NCBI RefSeq assembly: GCF_042685365.1
Contig: NZ_JBHUMY010000011.1
Coordinates: forward strand, 1 to 64,000
From: Paenibacillus_AP thailandensis
Lineage (GTDB): Bacteria > Bacillota > Bacilli > Paenibacillales > Paenibacillaceae
Direction: 5' to 3'
DNA length: 64,000 nucleotides
Numbering within the stretch: the stretch's first letter is position 1; each line of letters begins with the position of its first letter. The notes below the pieces were generated by a model. It did no database searches. It was not told the origin of the DNA and saw nothing but the letters and a program-made list of their open reading frames with translations. Below, piece by piece: positions 26,519-35,181 of this stretch. The translations under genes and the position numbers were made by a program.

Positions 26519-27574
26519 TTAAATATAATAGTGAGCGTTTTCTTTCGTTACAAGTTCAAGCTTCGTTATATTTTCCTTCATATTGATTTTTTCTCCGTAT
26601 GCCATATGGGAGAACAGTGTTTTGACCGCCAAATACCCTTGATTCACCGGGTCCTGGCAAATCGTCGCGGTCACGACGTCTTTGCGGAGCATGTCATAAA
26701 TTCCTTCCGTCATGTCATGCCCGATTAAAGCGACTTTACCGGCCAGATCGGCGTTCTCCAGATGCGAGGCTACGACATGCAGCTTGGCGCTCGTTACATA
26801 AACTGCATCGACTTGCCGGAACAACGGTTCAAAGACGTCCGGATTGTCGTAATCTTCCTGTTTCAGCTTGAACAGTTCGGTCATTTCGACCTGTCCGTTC
26901 TCCGCAATCACTTCCCGGAACCCCGTAATTTTCTGCTGCATCTGAAACGTTGTCGCGGAAGAAACGGATGAAGCGTCCGACGTAATCAAGCCGATTCGGG
27001 CTTTGGGCCCGGCAAATTTGCAAAGCATATCCGCGGCCAGCCTTCCCGCGATGCGGTAATCGCAGCCTACATAGAACAGGCGCTTGCTCAGCGGAGAATC
27101 GTTATTAAACGTGCAAATGGCAATGCCGGAATCGATGCCTCTGTCGATAATATCGGCCATTTCCCCGGAATCGTTCGGAGAAACCGCAACGGCGTCAAAC
27201 GATTGCGATTCAATAATTTTTTGAACGACCTGCTTCTGCTTCTCCATATCGTACTTCTCCGATTTGAACAGCTCGATATGAAGCCCGTAATCTCTCAACT
27301 CTTCATAAGCAATCCAAATTCCTTTTTCGATCTGTTCCCAAAAGTAATCGGGCAGCTCCGGAAAGACGACCGCAATGGACAATTCCTTTTTTCTCGAAAG
27401 AAAACTGGCCGATTTGTTCGGCGTATAATTAAGCTCCTTTAATTTCTCCATGACCTTGCGGTACGTTTCGGGCTTCACATTCCCCCGGTTATTGAGCACG
27501 CGGTCGACCGTCGCCACCGAAATCCCGATCAGCTGCGAAATCTCCTTTAAAGTCAATCGTTTGGAATCGTTCAT
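26519..27574 (-). CDS. LacI-family regulator of the xyloside operon
   Basis: A 351-residue repressor: N-terminal LacI helix-turn-helix and hinge (LTLKEISQLIGISVATVDRVLNNRG, residues 8-32) and a periplasmic-binding-like effector domain of the PF13407 type from about residue 65. It lies immediately upstream of the sugar-binding protein in the same direction, with a gap of 265 bases. GAGGTAA precedes the ATG. It has its own strong promoter with an operator-like palindrome at the start site, so autoregulation is likely. Confidence 0.92.
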   Translation of the reverse strand: MNDSKRLTLKEISQLIGISVATVDRVLNNRGNVKPETYRKVMEKLKELNYTPNKSASFLSRKKELSIAVVFPELPDYFWEQIEKGIWIAYEELRDYGLHIELFKSEKYDMEKQKQVVQKIIESQSFDAVAVSPNDSGEMADIIDRGIDSGIAICTFNNDSPLSKRLFYVGCDYRIAGRLAADMLCKFAGPKARIGLITSDASSVSSATTFQMQQKITGFREVIAENGQVEMTELFKLKQEDYDNPDVFEPLFRQVDAVYVTSAKLHVVASHLENADLAGKVALIGHDMTEGIYDMLRKDVVTATICQDPVNQGYLAVKTLFSHMAYGEKINMKENITKLELVTKENAHYYI

Positions 27575-27612
27575 CGTTTACCTCGGCTGTATCCGTTTTC
27601 AATTCGTGAAGA

Positions 27613-27632
27613 AAACGGTATTGATATCGTTT
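27613..27632. promoter_or_regulatory. Operator-like palindrome at the LacI gene promoter
   Basis: AAACGGTATTGATATCGTTT is palindromic at 8 of 9 positions per arm around a TG centre. It begins 8 bases past the -10 of the LacI promoter, overlapping the expected transcription start, where a repressor would block initiation. Confidence 0.6.
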
Positions 27633-27640
27633 GCAAAGTT

Positions 27641-27669
27641 ATCATAGCGCGCGGAATAAGTGCTGTCAA
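27641..27669 (-). promoter_or_regulatory. Strong sigma-A promoter of the LacI gene
   Basis: On the minus strand TTGACA (27664-27669) and TATGAT (27641-27646) are separated by exactly 17 bases, 66 bases upstream of the LacI ATG. Confidence 0.85.
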
Positions 27670-27753
27670 CCCATGAATGAGGTATTTTTCCGTATTTTTG
27701 ATTATCGAACATCATTTTTGTCGAACGAATCATTCTTTAACGAACGACAAGAT

Positions 27754-27788
27754 AACGGCACCGTCTCCGACAAAGGGACGGTGCCGTT
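27754..27788 (-). terminator. Hairpin downstream of GH127
   Basis: Perfect 12-bp arms AACGGCACCGTC/GACGGTGCCGTT lie past the GH127 stop and before the LacI promoter. The T-tract is weak on both sides, so it may be a partial terminator. Confidence 0.65.
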
Positions 27789-27864
27789 TCGCAGTGAACC
27801 GTAAGAGCAGTCACAAAAAACCGGCCGAAAATACGGACATTCCGAAGGTCATTCCGAAGGCGAG

Positions 27865-29832
27865 TTAACCCTCGCGAACCCAGACGGTCATTTCGCCTTC
27901 CCCGCGGTTGGCCCATGCGTAATAAGGAATAAACGTCAGCCGCTCCGGCTCGGCCGCCGGGCGCCCGGCCGTGCTGTACAGCGACGAGCCCCATGCCTTG
28001 GCGTTCTCGCGCAAGCCTTCGGCCTCGATAACGACGATGCCGTCGAGCAGCTCTTCCGCGCGGCGAGCTTTCAGCTCCGCCTCCTGCGGAAGCAGCAGCA
28101 GATGCAAGTCCGCGCCGTTGTCCGCCTGCTCCAAACAATAAACGAGCGGGCCGCGCTGCAGCGCTACCTTGCCGGCGTTGCCGCGGACGAGCGGATTGCT
28201 GCGAATGCGCATAATCGGCATTTCCAGCGCCAGCTCCACCGTATCTCCTTGCTGCCAAGTCCGTTCAATGACGGCATAGCCTTTTTCCGTTTGATACGAG
28301 AAGTCCGTCCCGTTCACCCGGATAGAGGCCGAAGGGCTCCAGTCCGGCAAGCGGAGGCACAGCTTGAACGTTGCCGCTTGCTCCGGCTTCACTTCGAAGC
28401 GGACATCGCCGCTCCACGGGTAGTCCGACTGCTGTACGAGCGTAACGGCCGTGCCGCCAAGCTCCAGCTCGGCTTCGCCGCCGACGTACAGATGCGCGTA
28501 TACCGCATCGTCCTTCGCGGTGTAGACGTACGAGCCAAGCGAAGCGAGCAGCCTCGCCACGTTCGGCGGGCAGCAGGCGCAGCCGAACCATTCCTGGCGA
28601 ACCGGCTTCACATGGTCGTACTTTTTGTTTTTGCCGCCGCACGCCTTCGGATCGACCTCCAGCGGATTGACATAGAAGAAATGCTTGCCGTCCCGCGACA
28701 TCCCGCCGACGACGGTATTATACAGCGCCCGCTCCAGCGCGTCCGCGTATTTCGCGTCCGGCTCCAGCCGCAGCATCCGCTGCGCGGCGAAAACAAGGCC
28801 GATCGATGCGCAGGTTTCGGCATAAACCGTATCGTTCGGCAAGTCGTAGTCGAAGGAGAACGCTTCGCCTTGGGCCATCGAGCCGATACCGCCCGTAATG
28901 TACATTTGGCGTTCGGTCATATTGTCCCACAGCCTGCGGCAAGCGGCCAGCAGCTCGCCGTCTCCCGTCTCGGCCGCCACGTCGATCATCCCCGACAGCA
29001 TATAAGCGAACCGGACCGCATGGCCGACCGCCTGCTGCTGCTCGCGTACCGGCTCATGCGCCTGGAAGTAGGCCAGATCGATGTTTTTGCCATGGGTGAA
29101 GCCCCAATGGCTGACGCGGTTCCGGGAGTCCGCTTCCTGCACGAGGAAGTTCGGCTCCGTGCCGCGCTGGTCAATAAAGAAACGGCTTAAGTTCAAATAT
29201 TTCCGGTCGCCGGTCGTTTCGTACAGCTTCACGAGCGCCAGCTCGATCTCCTGATGGCCGTCGTATCCGCGAAGCTTGCCCGGCTCGTTGCCGAACACGG
29301 TATCGATGTAATCGGCGAAACGAATAACGACGTCCAGCAGCTTCCGCTTGCCCGTCGCCTTGTAGTAAGCGACGCCCGCTTCGATCATGTGGCCCGCGCA
29401 ATACAGCTCATGGCAATCCATCAGATTCGTCCATTGCTCGCCCGGCTTGCGGATCGTGAAATACGTGTTCAAATAACCGTTCTCGTGCTGGGCCGCCGCG
29501 ACAAGATCGATCATGCCGTCGGCTACGGCTTCCAAATCCGGATCGGGCTGCGCCGCCAGCAAATAGCCGACCGCCTCCAGCCACTTGGCAACGTCGCTGT
29601 CCTGAAACACGAAGCCGTAAAAATCGCCTTCCTCAAGACCCGCCGCGATTTTGAAATTGCGCACCGCTCCGCTTGGTTCGGCTCCTTCGACCCGGTCGTT
29701 CAGCGCCTCCCATTGATAGGGCACGACGGTGCCGCGCACCAGCGATATATAATAGCTCCAGAAGCCGTCGTCGATTTTCACTTTAGGCAAAGCGAGCGTC
29801 CTGGCCCGCTCCATGGATACGGTTTCAGCCAT
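27865..29832 (-). CDS. Glycoside hydrolase family 127 (beta-L-arabinofuranosidase-like)
   Basis: A 655-residue enzyme with the zinc/cysteine site of GH127: AETC (Glu339, Cys341) and FGCACCPPN (Cys420 and Cys421, the first of which is the expected nucleophile). These positions are within a few residues of those of Bifidobacterium HypBA1. It removes terminal beta-L-arabinofuranose from plant glycans in characterised members. I chose the ATG at 29832 because AAAGAGG is correctly spaced; the GTG three codons up overlaps that site. No signal peptide. Divergent from an AraC gene that probably controls it. Confidence 0.92.
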   Translation of the reverse strand: MAETVSMERARTLALPKVKIDDGFWSYYISLVRGTVVPYQWEALNDRVEGAEPSGAVRNFKIAAGLEEGDFYGFVFQDSDVAKWLEAVGYLLAAQPDPDLEAVADGMIDLVAAAQHENGYLNTYFTIRKPGEQWTNLMDCHELYCAGHMIEAGVAYYKATGKRKLLDVVIRFADYIDTVFGNEPGKLRGYDGHQEIELALVKLYETTGDRKYLNLSRFFIDQRGTEPNFLVQEADSRNRVSHWGFTHGKNIDLAYFQAHEPVREQQQAVGHAVRFAYMLSGMIDVAAETGDGELLAACRRLWDNMTERQMYITGGIGSMAQGEAFSFDYDLPNDTVYAETCASIGLVFAAQRMLRLEPDAKYADALERALYNTVVGGMSRDGKHFFYVNPLEVDPKACGGKNKKYDHVKPVRQEWFGCACCPPNVARLLASLGSYVYTAKDDAVYAHLYVGGEAELELGGTAVTLVQQSDYPWSGDVRFEVKPEQAATFKLCLRLPDWSPSASIRVNGTDFSYQTEKGYAVIERTWQQGDTVELALEMPIMRIRSNPLVRGNAGKVALQRGPLVYCLEQADNGADLHLLLLPQEAELKARRAEELLDGIVVIEAEGLRENAKAWGSSLYSTAGRPAAEPERLTFIPYYAWANRGEGEMTVWVREG

Positions 29833-29987
29833 CGGTAACACCTCTTTAATTTATTGGATTTCATCCTCGATGGATTAATTGTATGGTATATTTTCGATAG
29901 AGAAAATAAAGCATGCCAACCTGAAAGTTATAATATTTCACACTGAATTGGCATTAGCGGTCCATCGAACGAAAGGAGGCGCGTAAC

Positions 29988-30866
29988 ATGAACAAATCCG
30001 AGCTTATCGTGGCGTTTGCGGCGCCGCCGGCTCCTTATTTCATCGAATGCGGCAAAACGGTTTACGCTCCCGGAGACCAGCATCCGAGCCGAAAGCAGCT
30101 CGGCCTGTTCGATCTTATCATCATGGAGAGCGGCTGCCTCCATATCGGCGAAGAGGATACGGAATGGTCGCTCACGGCCGGCCAATCGCTATTGCTGCGG
30201 CCGGACTTGTACCATTATTCGGTGAAGCCTTGCGAGGAAGCGACAAGCTTTTATTGGATTCATTTTCAAACGGCATGCGAATGGAGGGAAGTTCCGGAAG
30301 ACGCGCCGGCCTGGGGGCTTGAAGATCATCAGCGGACGTTCCGCGCGGCGCCTTATGTGCTTCATCTCGCCAAGCATTGGGACATGCCATATCCCGAAGA
30401 AACGTTCCGGCTGATGAACCGACTCATCGCGGCGAACGGCGAACGGCAATCCAGCGCCTTCTGGAACGGCGGGCAAGCGTTCGAGGAGCTGCTTCGCATG
30501 ATGGACCTGCGGCAGCTGGAGCAATATGCCTCCCCCGCCGTAACCGTCGCGGAGAAAGCCGAAGCCTACATTAAAAACCATTACGGCACGCAGCTCACAA
30601 GCCGTACGTTGTCCGAAGCGCTTCATTACCATTACAACTACATTACGCGCTGCATGAAGCAGGTGTACGGCATGACGCCGGGCGAATATTTGACGTTTTA
30701 CCGCCTCGAGCAGGCGAAGCTGCTGCTGCTGAAAACCGAATGGCCGATCGCCGAGATCGGCCGCGCGGTCGGCTTCGAGAATATCCCGTATTTCTCGAAC
30801 AGCTTTGCCGCTCGGAACGGCGTCTCGCCGCGTCAATTCCGGCAATCGTATTCGAAGCAAGCCTAG
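29988..30866 (+). CDS. AraC-family regulator (cupin sensor), divergent from GH127
   Basis: A 292-residue regulator: N-terminal cupin sensor domain (GLFDLIIMESGCLHIGEEDTEWSLTAGQSLLLRPDLYHYS, about residues 35-80) and a C-terminal pair of helix-turn-helix motifs (about 190-290; SRTLSEALHYHYNYITRCMKQVYG and EIGRAVGFENIPYFSNSFAARNG). AAAGGAGG precedes the ATG. It is divergent from GH127 with a 155-base gap, and a TATAAT-like element (29930s) could serve it. The effector is probably an arabinose-containing sugar by context. Confidence 0.9.
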   Translation: MNKSELIVAFAAPPAPYFIECGKTVYAPGDQHPSRKQLGLFDLIIMESGCLHIGEEDTEWSLTAGQSLLLRPDLYHYSVKPCEEATSFYWIHFQTACEWREVPEDAPAWGLEDHQRTFRAAPYVLHLAKHWDMPYPEETFRLMNRLIAANGERQSSAFWNGGQAFEELLRMMDLRQLEQYASPAVTVAEKAEAYIKNHYGTQLTSRTLSEALHYHYNYITRCMKQVYGMTPGEYLTFYRLEQAKLLLLKTEWPIAEIGRAVGFENIPYFSNSFAARNGVSPRQFRQSYSKQA

Positions 30867-30957
30867 TAATCGGCATTCGCCGCGCCCGAACGAATAAATC
30901 CGCTTGCGGGCGGGGTGCGACAGACAAACACATTTGAAAGATTAGGGGGTACGGCTT

Positions 30958-31850
30958 ATGGCGGACCGCAAAGAAAAAGACGGCTACGGCGTATACGGCT
31001 ACCGGTTCCAGGACGGCCCGGTACAGCCGCTCTACCGTCTGTTTGCCGTCGGGTATGAGCATGTCGTGTCGCATGACTACGATTGGGACGGGATGAAGCG
31101 GATCGACGGGCCGCTCTACTTGTTCCAATATACCGTCTCCGGCCTCGGCCGGCTGGCGCTAGACGGCAAGGAGCATGACGTTGCCCCGGAACGGCGTTTC
31201 TCGTCGAAATTCCGGGGGAGCACCGGTATTATTTGCCCGAAGACAGTGACGGCTGGGAATTCTATTTCATCCTGTTCCGGCAGCGGCATCTGGAGGATCT
31301 GTGGCGGGAGGCGCTCCGCGAGCTTGGCCCGCTCCCGCGCTTCGAGCCGGGCAGCCCGGCGATCCGTCTGCTGCAATCCGTCTACGCCGAAGCCAGGCTC
31401 GGAGCCATTCAGGACGGCTACCGCGCCTCGTCGCTGCTGTACGGCTTCGTTATGGAATTGATGCGCAGCGGCTTTACGCATAAGCATCAGAAAACAAGCT
31501 GGCCGGAAGCGGTCCGGCTGGCCGTCTCGTATATCGACGAACATTACCGGGAGCTGGAGGGGCTTGACGACATCGCCGCCGCTTCCGGAAGCTCCAAGTA
31601 TCACTTGTCGCGAATGTTTAAAGCTTCTACGGGTCTGTCTCCGATGGCCTACGCCGCCAAGGTGCGAATCGAAAAAGCGGTTCAGCTGCTCCGGTCCACG
31701 GAGCTCACCGTCGAGGAAATCGCCCGCGAGGTCGGTTACGCGAACGGCAGCTATTTCAGCAAGGCGTTCCGCGGACGGACCGGCTTCCCGCCAAGCGAGT
31801 TCCGCGATGGGAAGGAGCTCCCCGCCTTTAACCGCATCATTTTCGACTAG
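30958..31850 (+). pseudogene. Frameshifted AraC-family regulator
   Basis: The N-terminal cupin sensor (to about residue 77, DGKEHDVAPE) and the rest (continuing as YYLPEDSDGWEFYFILF and a full C-terminal HTH domain) are in different frames. One missing G in the CCCCGG run at 31184-31189 explains the break: restoring it gives PGTAFLVEIPGEHRYYLPEDS, the usual AraC cupin continuation, and a protein of about 297 residues. The 3' part has no ribosome site of its own. It precedes the GH27 gene, which it probably once regulated. Sequencing error is the alternative. Confidence 0.75.
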
Positions 31851-32013
31851 AATCGAGAGACGCTGCGTCTTGCGGCGCAGGCTTTCTCGTTTCTTTTCGA
31901 TGAGCAATATTTTACATACCGGAGCAAAACATTGCGCTGGATTCGCGTCTTCTTCTGCTTTACGATTAAGGCAAACGCAGCAATCATAAACGCCTGAAGG
32001 AGCGAATAATGCG

Positions 32014-33303
32014 ATGAAGCATCATCAATTTGCGGTGACGCCGCCGCTCGGCTGGAACAGCTGGGATTGCTACGGGGCCGCCGTGCGCGAGGAAGAAGTG
32101 CGGGGCAACGCCGAGTATATGGCCGAGCATTTAAAACCGTACGGCTGGGAATATGTCGTCGTCGACATTCAATGGTACGAGCCCGGAGCCGAATCTTCCG
32201 TTTACCGGCCTTACGTGCCGCTGGAGATGGACGAATACTCCCGCCTTATCCCGGCGGCGAACCGGTTTCCTTCCGCTGCCGGAGGGAAAGGATTCAAGCC
32301 GCTTGCCGATTATGTCCATAGCCTTGGCCTTAAGTTCGGCATCCACATCATGCGCGGCATTCCGCGCCAAGCCGTCCATGCGGATACGCCGCTGCTCGGC
32401 ACGGCGGCAACCGCCCGCTCCATCGCCAAAACGTGGGACGGCGCCATCTGCAAATGGAACACCGACATGTACGGCGTCGATCCTGCGAAGGAAGGGGCGC
32501 AGGAGTACTATAACTCTTTGTTCGACCTGTACGCCTCCTGGGGCGTCGATTACGTCAAAGTGGACGATATCGCCGCCTCGCTGCTGTACGGCATCCAGAT
32601 GGACGAAATCAAGCTGATCCGCAATGCCATCGACCAATGCGGCCGTCCGATGGTGCTCAGCCTTTCGCCGGGCCCCGCTCCGCTGGAATACGCCGAAGAG
32701 CTGATCGGGCAAGCGAACATGTGGCGGATGACCGACGATTATTGGGATATTTGGCGGCTGCTTTACGCCATGTTCGAGCGCTGCGAGAAGTGGGCGCCAT
32801 ACGTCGGAGAAGGGCATTGGCCGGACTGCGACATGCTGCCGCTTGGCCATCTCGGCATCCGCTCGGTGGACGGAGGCGCCAGCGACCGGCGGACGCGTTT
32901 TACGAAGGACGAGCAAGTGACGATGATGACGCTTTGGTCCATATTCCGTTCGCCGCTTATGTTCGGCGGGGAAATGCGGGACAACGACGAATGGACGCTG
33001 TCGCTGCTGACGAACGAGGAAGTGCTGGCCGTTCTTCGCGACGGACGGGACGCCCGCCAGCTGTTCCGGGAGGAGGACCGCATCGTCTGGACGTCCAAGG
33101 AGGCCGGCGGCAGCGGCATGTTCGTCGCGCTGTTCAACGCCTCCGAATCCGAGCAGACCGTCACGGTTGACGCTGCCCGGCTTGGGCTGCGGGAGCTCGC
33201 AAGCGTCCGCGATCTGTGGGCGCACAAGGATCTGGGGCCGGCCGAGGAACTGTCGTTTACCCTGGCGCCGCACGCTTCCAAGCTGCTGAAAGTTTCCGAA
33301 TAA
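32014..33303 (+). CDS. Glycoside hydrolase family 27 (alpha-galactosidase-like)
   Basis: A 429-residue cytoplasmic enzyme. The N-terminal TPPLGWNSWDCYG (residues 9-21) is the GH27/clan D hallmark, VDYVKVDDI near 183 carries the nucleophile Asp, and WRMTDDYWDIW near 235 carries the candidate acid/base. A beta-sandwich C-terminal domain follows from about residue 340. Family members remove alpha-galactose (some are alpha-N-acetylgalactosaminidases or beta-L-arabinopyranosidases). An AAGGAG lies 11 bases before the chosen ATG; an earlier ATG is out of frame. It has its own terminator. Confidence 0.88.
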   Translation: MKHHQFAVTPPLGWNSWDCYGAAVREEEVRGNAEYMAEHLKPYGWEYVVVDIQWYEPGAESSVYRPYVPLEMDEYSRLIPAANRFPSAAGGKGFKPLADYVHSLGLKFGIHIMRGIPRQAVHADTPLLGTAATARSIAKTWDGAICKWNTDMYGVDPAKEGAQEYYNSLFDLYASWGVDYVKVDDIAASLLYGIQMDEIKLIRNAIDQCGRPMVLSLSPGPAPLEYAEELIGQANMWRMTDDYWDIWRLLYAMFERCEKWAPYVGEGHWPDCDMLPLGHLGIRSVDGGASDRRTRFTKDEQVTMMTLWSIFRSPLMFGGEMRDNDEWTLSLLTNEEVLAVLRDGRDARQLFREEDRIVWTSKEAGGSGMFVALFNASESEQTVTVDAARLGLRELASVRDLWAHKDLGPAEELSFTLAPHASKLLKVSE

Positions 33304-33337
33304 GCTTACTCATAATCGCAAAAGCCAACCGCGAACC

Positions 33338-33384
33338 AAAATCCGGGTAAAGAGCTGCACGGCTCTTATACCCGGATTTTTTGT
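33338..33384 (+). terminator. Terminator of GH27
   Basis: Stem AAATCCGGGTA/TACCCGGATTT with an inner AGAGC/GCTCT pair and a T-run, 35 bases after the GH27 stop. Confidence 0.9.
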
Positions 33385-33697
33385 AACCGATGCCTCACAT
33401 CCTCGAAAGACTTTGATAAAAATTTTTCCATTGAGTTGTATTATTATTAATACTGTTGTATATTTATTCATATCCTTTATGCAGAAGCCGAATCCATGAT
33501 TGCAGCAGCATTCGAAATCACTCAGAGGCCAATCCCATACGCCATGCGAATGACGATTGCCGCCTGTTTCCGATAATTCGTTCCAAACGGCAAGCTTAAC
33601 GATTTACGATCGTTAGCCGATGCTTCCGAAGCCGAGTTCTGTTCGACGCCGGTCAGGAAGCGACGCTCACAACACTTTTTAGGGGGTTCGATAACCG
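33385..33697 (+). other. Promoter and leader region of the aminotransferase gene
   Basis: About 310 bases without a supported gene. It holds a -35-like TTGATA at 33413-33418, tandem ARG-box-like sites (33435-33472) and a leader of about 220 bases before the AGGGGG ribosome site. I looked for tRNA-like or attenuator folding in the leader and saw no convincing structure. Confidence 0.5.
33435..33472. promoter_or_regulatory. Tandem ARG boxes (ArgR/AhrC operator candidates)
   Basis: GTTGTATTATTATTAATA (33435-33452) and GTTGTATATTTATTCATA (33455-33472) match the 18-bp ArgR consensus (TNTGAAT-WWWW-ATTCANA) at 13 and 14 of the fixed positions respectively. They are two bases apart, the paired arrangement that ArgR/AhrC hexamers use. 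They overlap the expected -10 region. Confidence 0.6.
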
Positions 33698-34972
33698 ATG
33701 TCACCGATTACGCAAACTCAACTTCAGCAGCCGGCGTTGAAAAGCGGCGACGCCATGACGAGTCCCGGTTCGCTCGACGGCAAAACGATAACGGGCGGAC
33801 ACAAGTCGCCGGCCGATTCTATTCTTTTTACCGCCGTCCGTCCGGATCTGGTTATGGAGCGCGGCGAAGGCATGTACCTGTGGGATACGGCGGGCAACCG
33901 CTACCTCGACTTCACCGGCGGCTGGGCGGTCAACAGCTTGGGCCACTCGCCTGCCGCGCTGCAGGAGGCGCTTGCCCGCCAAGCTTCGTTGCTCGTGCAC
34001 GCAAGCCCGGCTTTCTACAATAAGCCGATGCTCGAATTCGCCAAGCTGCTGACGGACATTTCCTGCTTCGACAAAGTTTTTTTCACGAGCACCGGTGCCG
34101 AAGCCAACGAAAGCGCGGTGAAGCTGGCCCGCAAATACGGCGCTCTTCATAAGAACGGCGCTTATGAAATCATTACGGTTACGAACGGCTTCCACGGCCG
34201 GACGCTGGCCATGATGTCCGCGACGGGCAAGCCGCAATGGCAAACGCTGTTCGAGCCGAAGGTGCCGGGCTTCAAGCATGTTCCGCTAAACGACATCGAC
34301 GCTTTGTTTGCGGCCGTCAGCGACAACACTTGCGCCATCATGCTGGAGCTGGTGCAAGGCGAAGGCGGCGTTCATGCGGCTAACGAAAGCTACCTGTACG
34401 CGATTCGAAAAATGTGCGACATTTACGACATTATGCTAATCGTCGACGAGGTGCAGACGGGGCTCGGCAGAACCGGCGCCATGTTCGCTTACGAGCATTA
34501 CGGCATCGAGCCCGACATTATGACGCTCGGCAAAGGAGTCGGCGGAGGCTTCCCGCTTGCCGCCATGCTCGCCAAGGAAAAACTCGACCTGTTCGAGGCC
34601 GGCGACCAAGGCGGCACGTATACCGGGCAGCCGCTTGGGATGGCGGCGGGGCTTGCCGTCGTTCAAGAGATTATGAAGCGGGATTTGGCGCAAAACGCCG
34701 CTGTGCAAGGCCAATATTTGCTTGACGGGCTGCAGAAGCTCGCTTCCAAGCACAACCTGTCCAACATTCGCGGCAAAGGGCTTCTCGTCGCGTTTGATCT
34801 GCCGTACCATTACGGCAGCGAACTGGTCGCCGCTTGCCGCGAAGCGGGCTTGCTGGTCAATTCGCCGCAGCCGGGGACGATCCGCCTGATGCCGCCGCTT
34901 ATCGTGCAGCAAAGCGACATCGACGACATGCTTCGGCTGCTTGATCAAGCGTTAAGCCAATTCGCCGGATAA
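33698..34972 (+). CDS. Class III aminotransferase, acetylornithine transaminase type (ArgD-like)
   Basis: A 424-residue PLP enzyme. The cofactor lysine lies in TLGKGVGGGFPLAAML near 278; FTSTGAEANESAVKLAR near 128, NGFHGRTLAMMSATG near 163 and LIVDEVQTGLGRTG near 247 are the conserved blocks. Such enzymes transfer an amino group between N-acetylornithine (or succinylornithine/GABA) and 2-oxoglutarate. An N-terminal extension of about 35 residues is longer than usual for ArgD. It is alone, away from other arg genes, but the paired ARG boxes upstream support a role in arginine metabolism. Confidence 0.85.
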   Translation: MSPITQTQLQQPALKSGDAMTSPGSLDGKTITGGHKSPADSILFTAVRPDLVMERGEGMYLWDTAGNRYLDFTGGWAVNSLGHSPAALQEALARQASLLVHASPAFYNKPMLEFAKLLTDISCFDKVFFTSTGAEANESAVKLARKYGALHKNGAYEIITVTNGFHGRTLAMMSATGKPQWQTLFEPKVPGFKHVPLNDIDALFAAVSDNTCAIMLELVQGEGGVHAANESYLYAIRKMCDIYDIMLIVDEVQTGLGRTGAMFAYEHYGIEPDIMTLGKGVGGGFPLAAMLAKEKLDLFEAGDQGGTYTGQPLGMAAGLAVVQEIMKRDLAQNAAVQGQYLLDGLQKLASKHNLSNIRGKGLLVAFDLPYHYGSELVAACREAGLLVNSPQPGTIRLMPPLIVQQSDIDDMLRLLDQALSQFAG

Positions 34973-35023
34973 AAAACGGCCCTCGCCCTCGGCGCTTCGC
35001 CGGCATAACCTTCGAAAAAAGGC

Positions 35024-35060
35024 AAAAGCGGTTCTTCCTGAACAAGGAAGAACCGCTTTT
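35024..35060 (+). terminator. Terminator of the aminotransferase gene
   Basis: Arms AAAAGCGGTTCTTCC/GGAAGAACCGCTTTT (15 bp, seven-base loop) ending in T residues, 51 bases after the stop. It is symmetric and could act in both directions. Confidence 0.9.
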
Positions 35061-35069
35061 GTGAATGGA

Positions 35070-35099
35070 AAAAGGCTTCCCGCACAAAAGCGGGAAGCC
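35070..35099 (-). terminator. Terminator of the cell wall hydrolase gene
   Basis: Arms GGCTTCCCGC/GCGGGAAGCC with a six-base loop and a T-run on the minus strand. Back to back with the aminotransferase terminator between two converging genes. Confidence 0.85.
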
Positions 35100-35181
35100 C
35101 TTCCTGAAAGACTAGATCCGGCAGCTCTCCCCGGAACGAACGGAAGAGCGGTAGGCGCGGAAGCGACCGGAGTTGTGCCTC

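Noticed and set aside
33496..33576. 26-codon frame in the aminotransferase leader, considered as an arginine leader peptide
   Set aside because: No ribosome site, only three or four Arg codons spread out, and no attenuator hairpins nearby.
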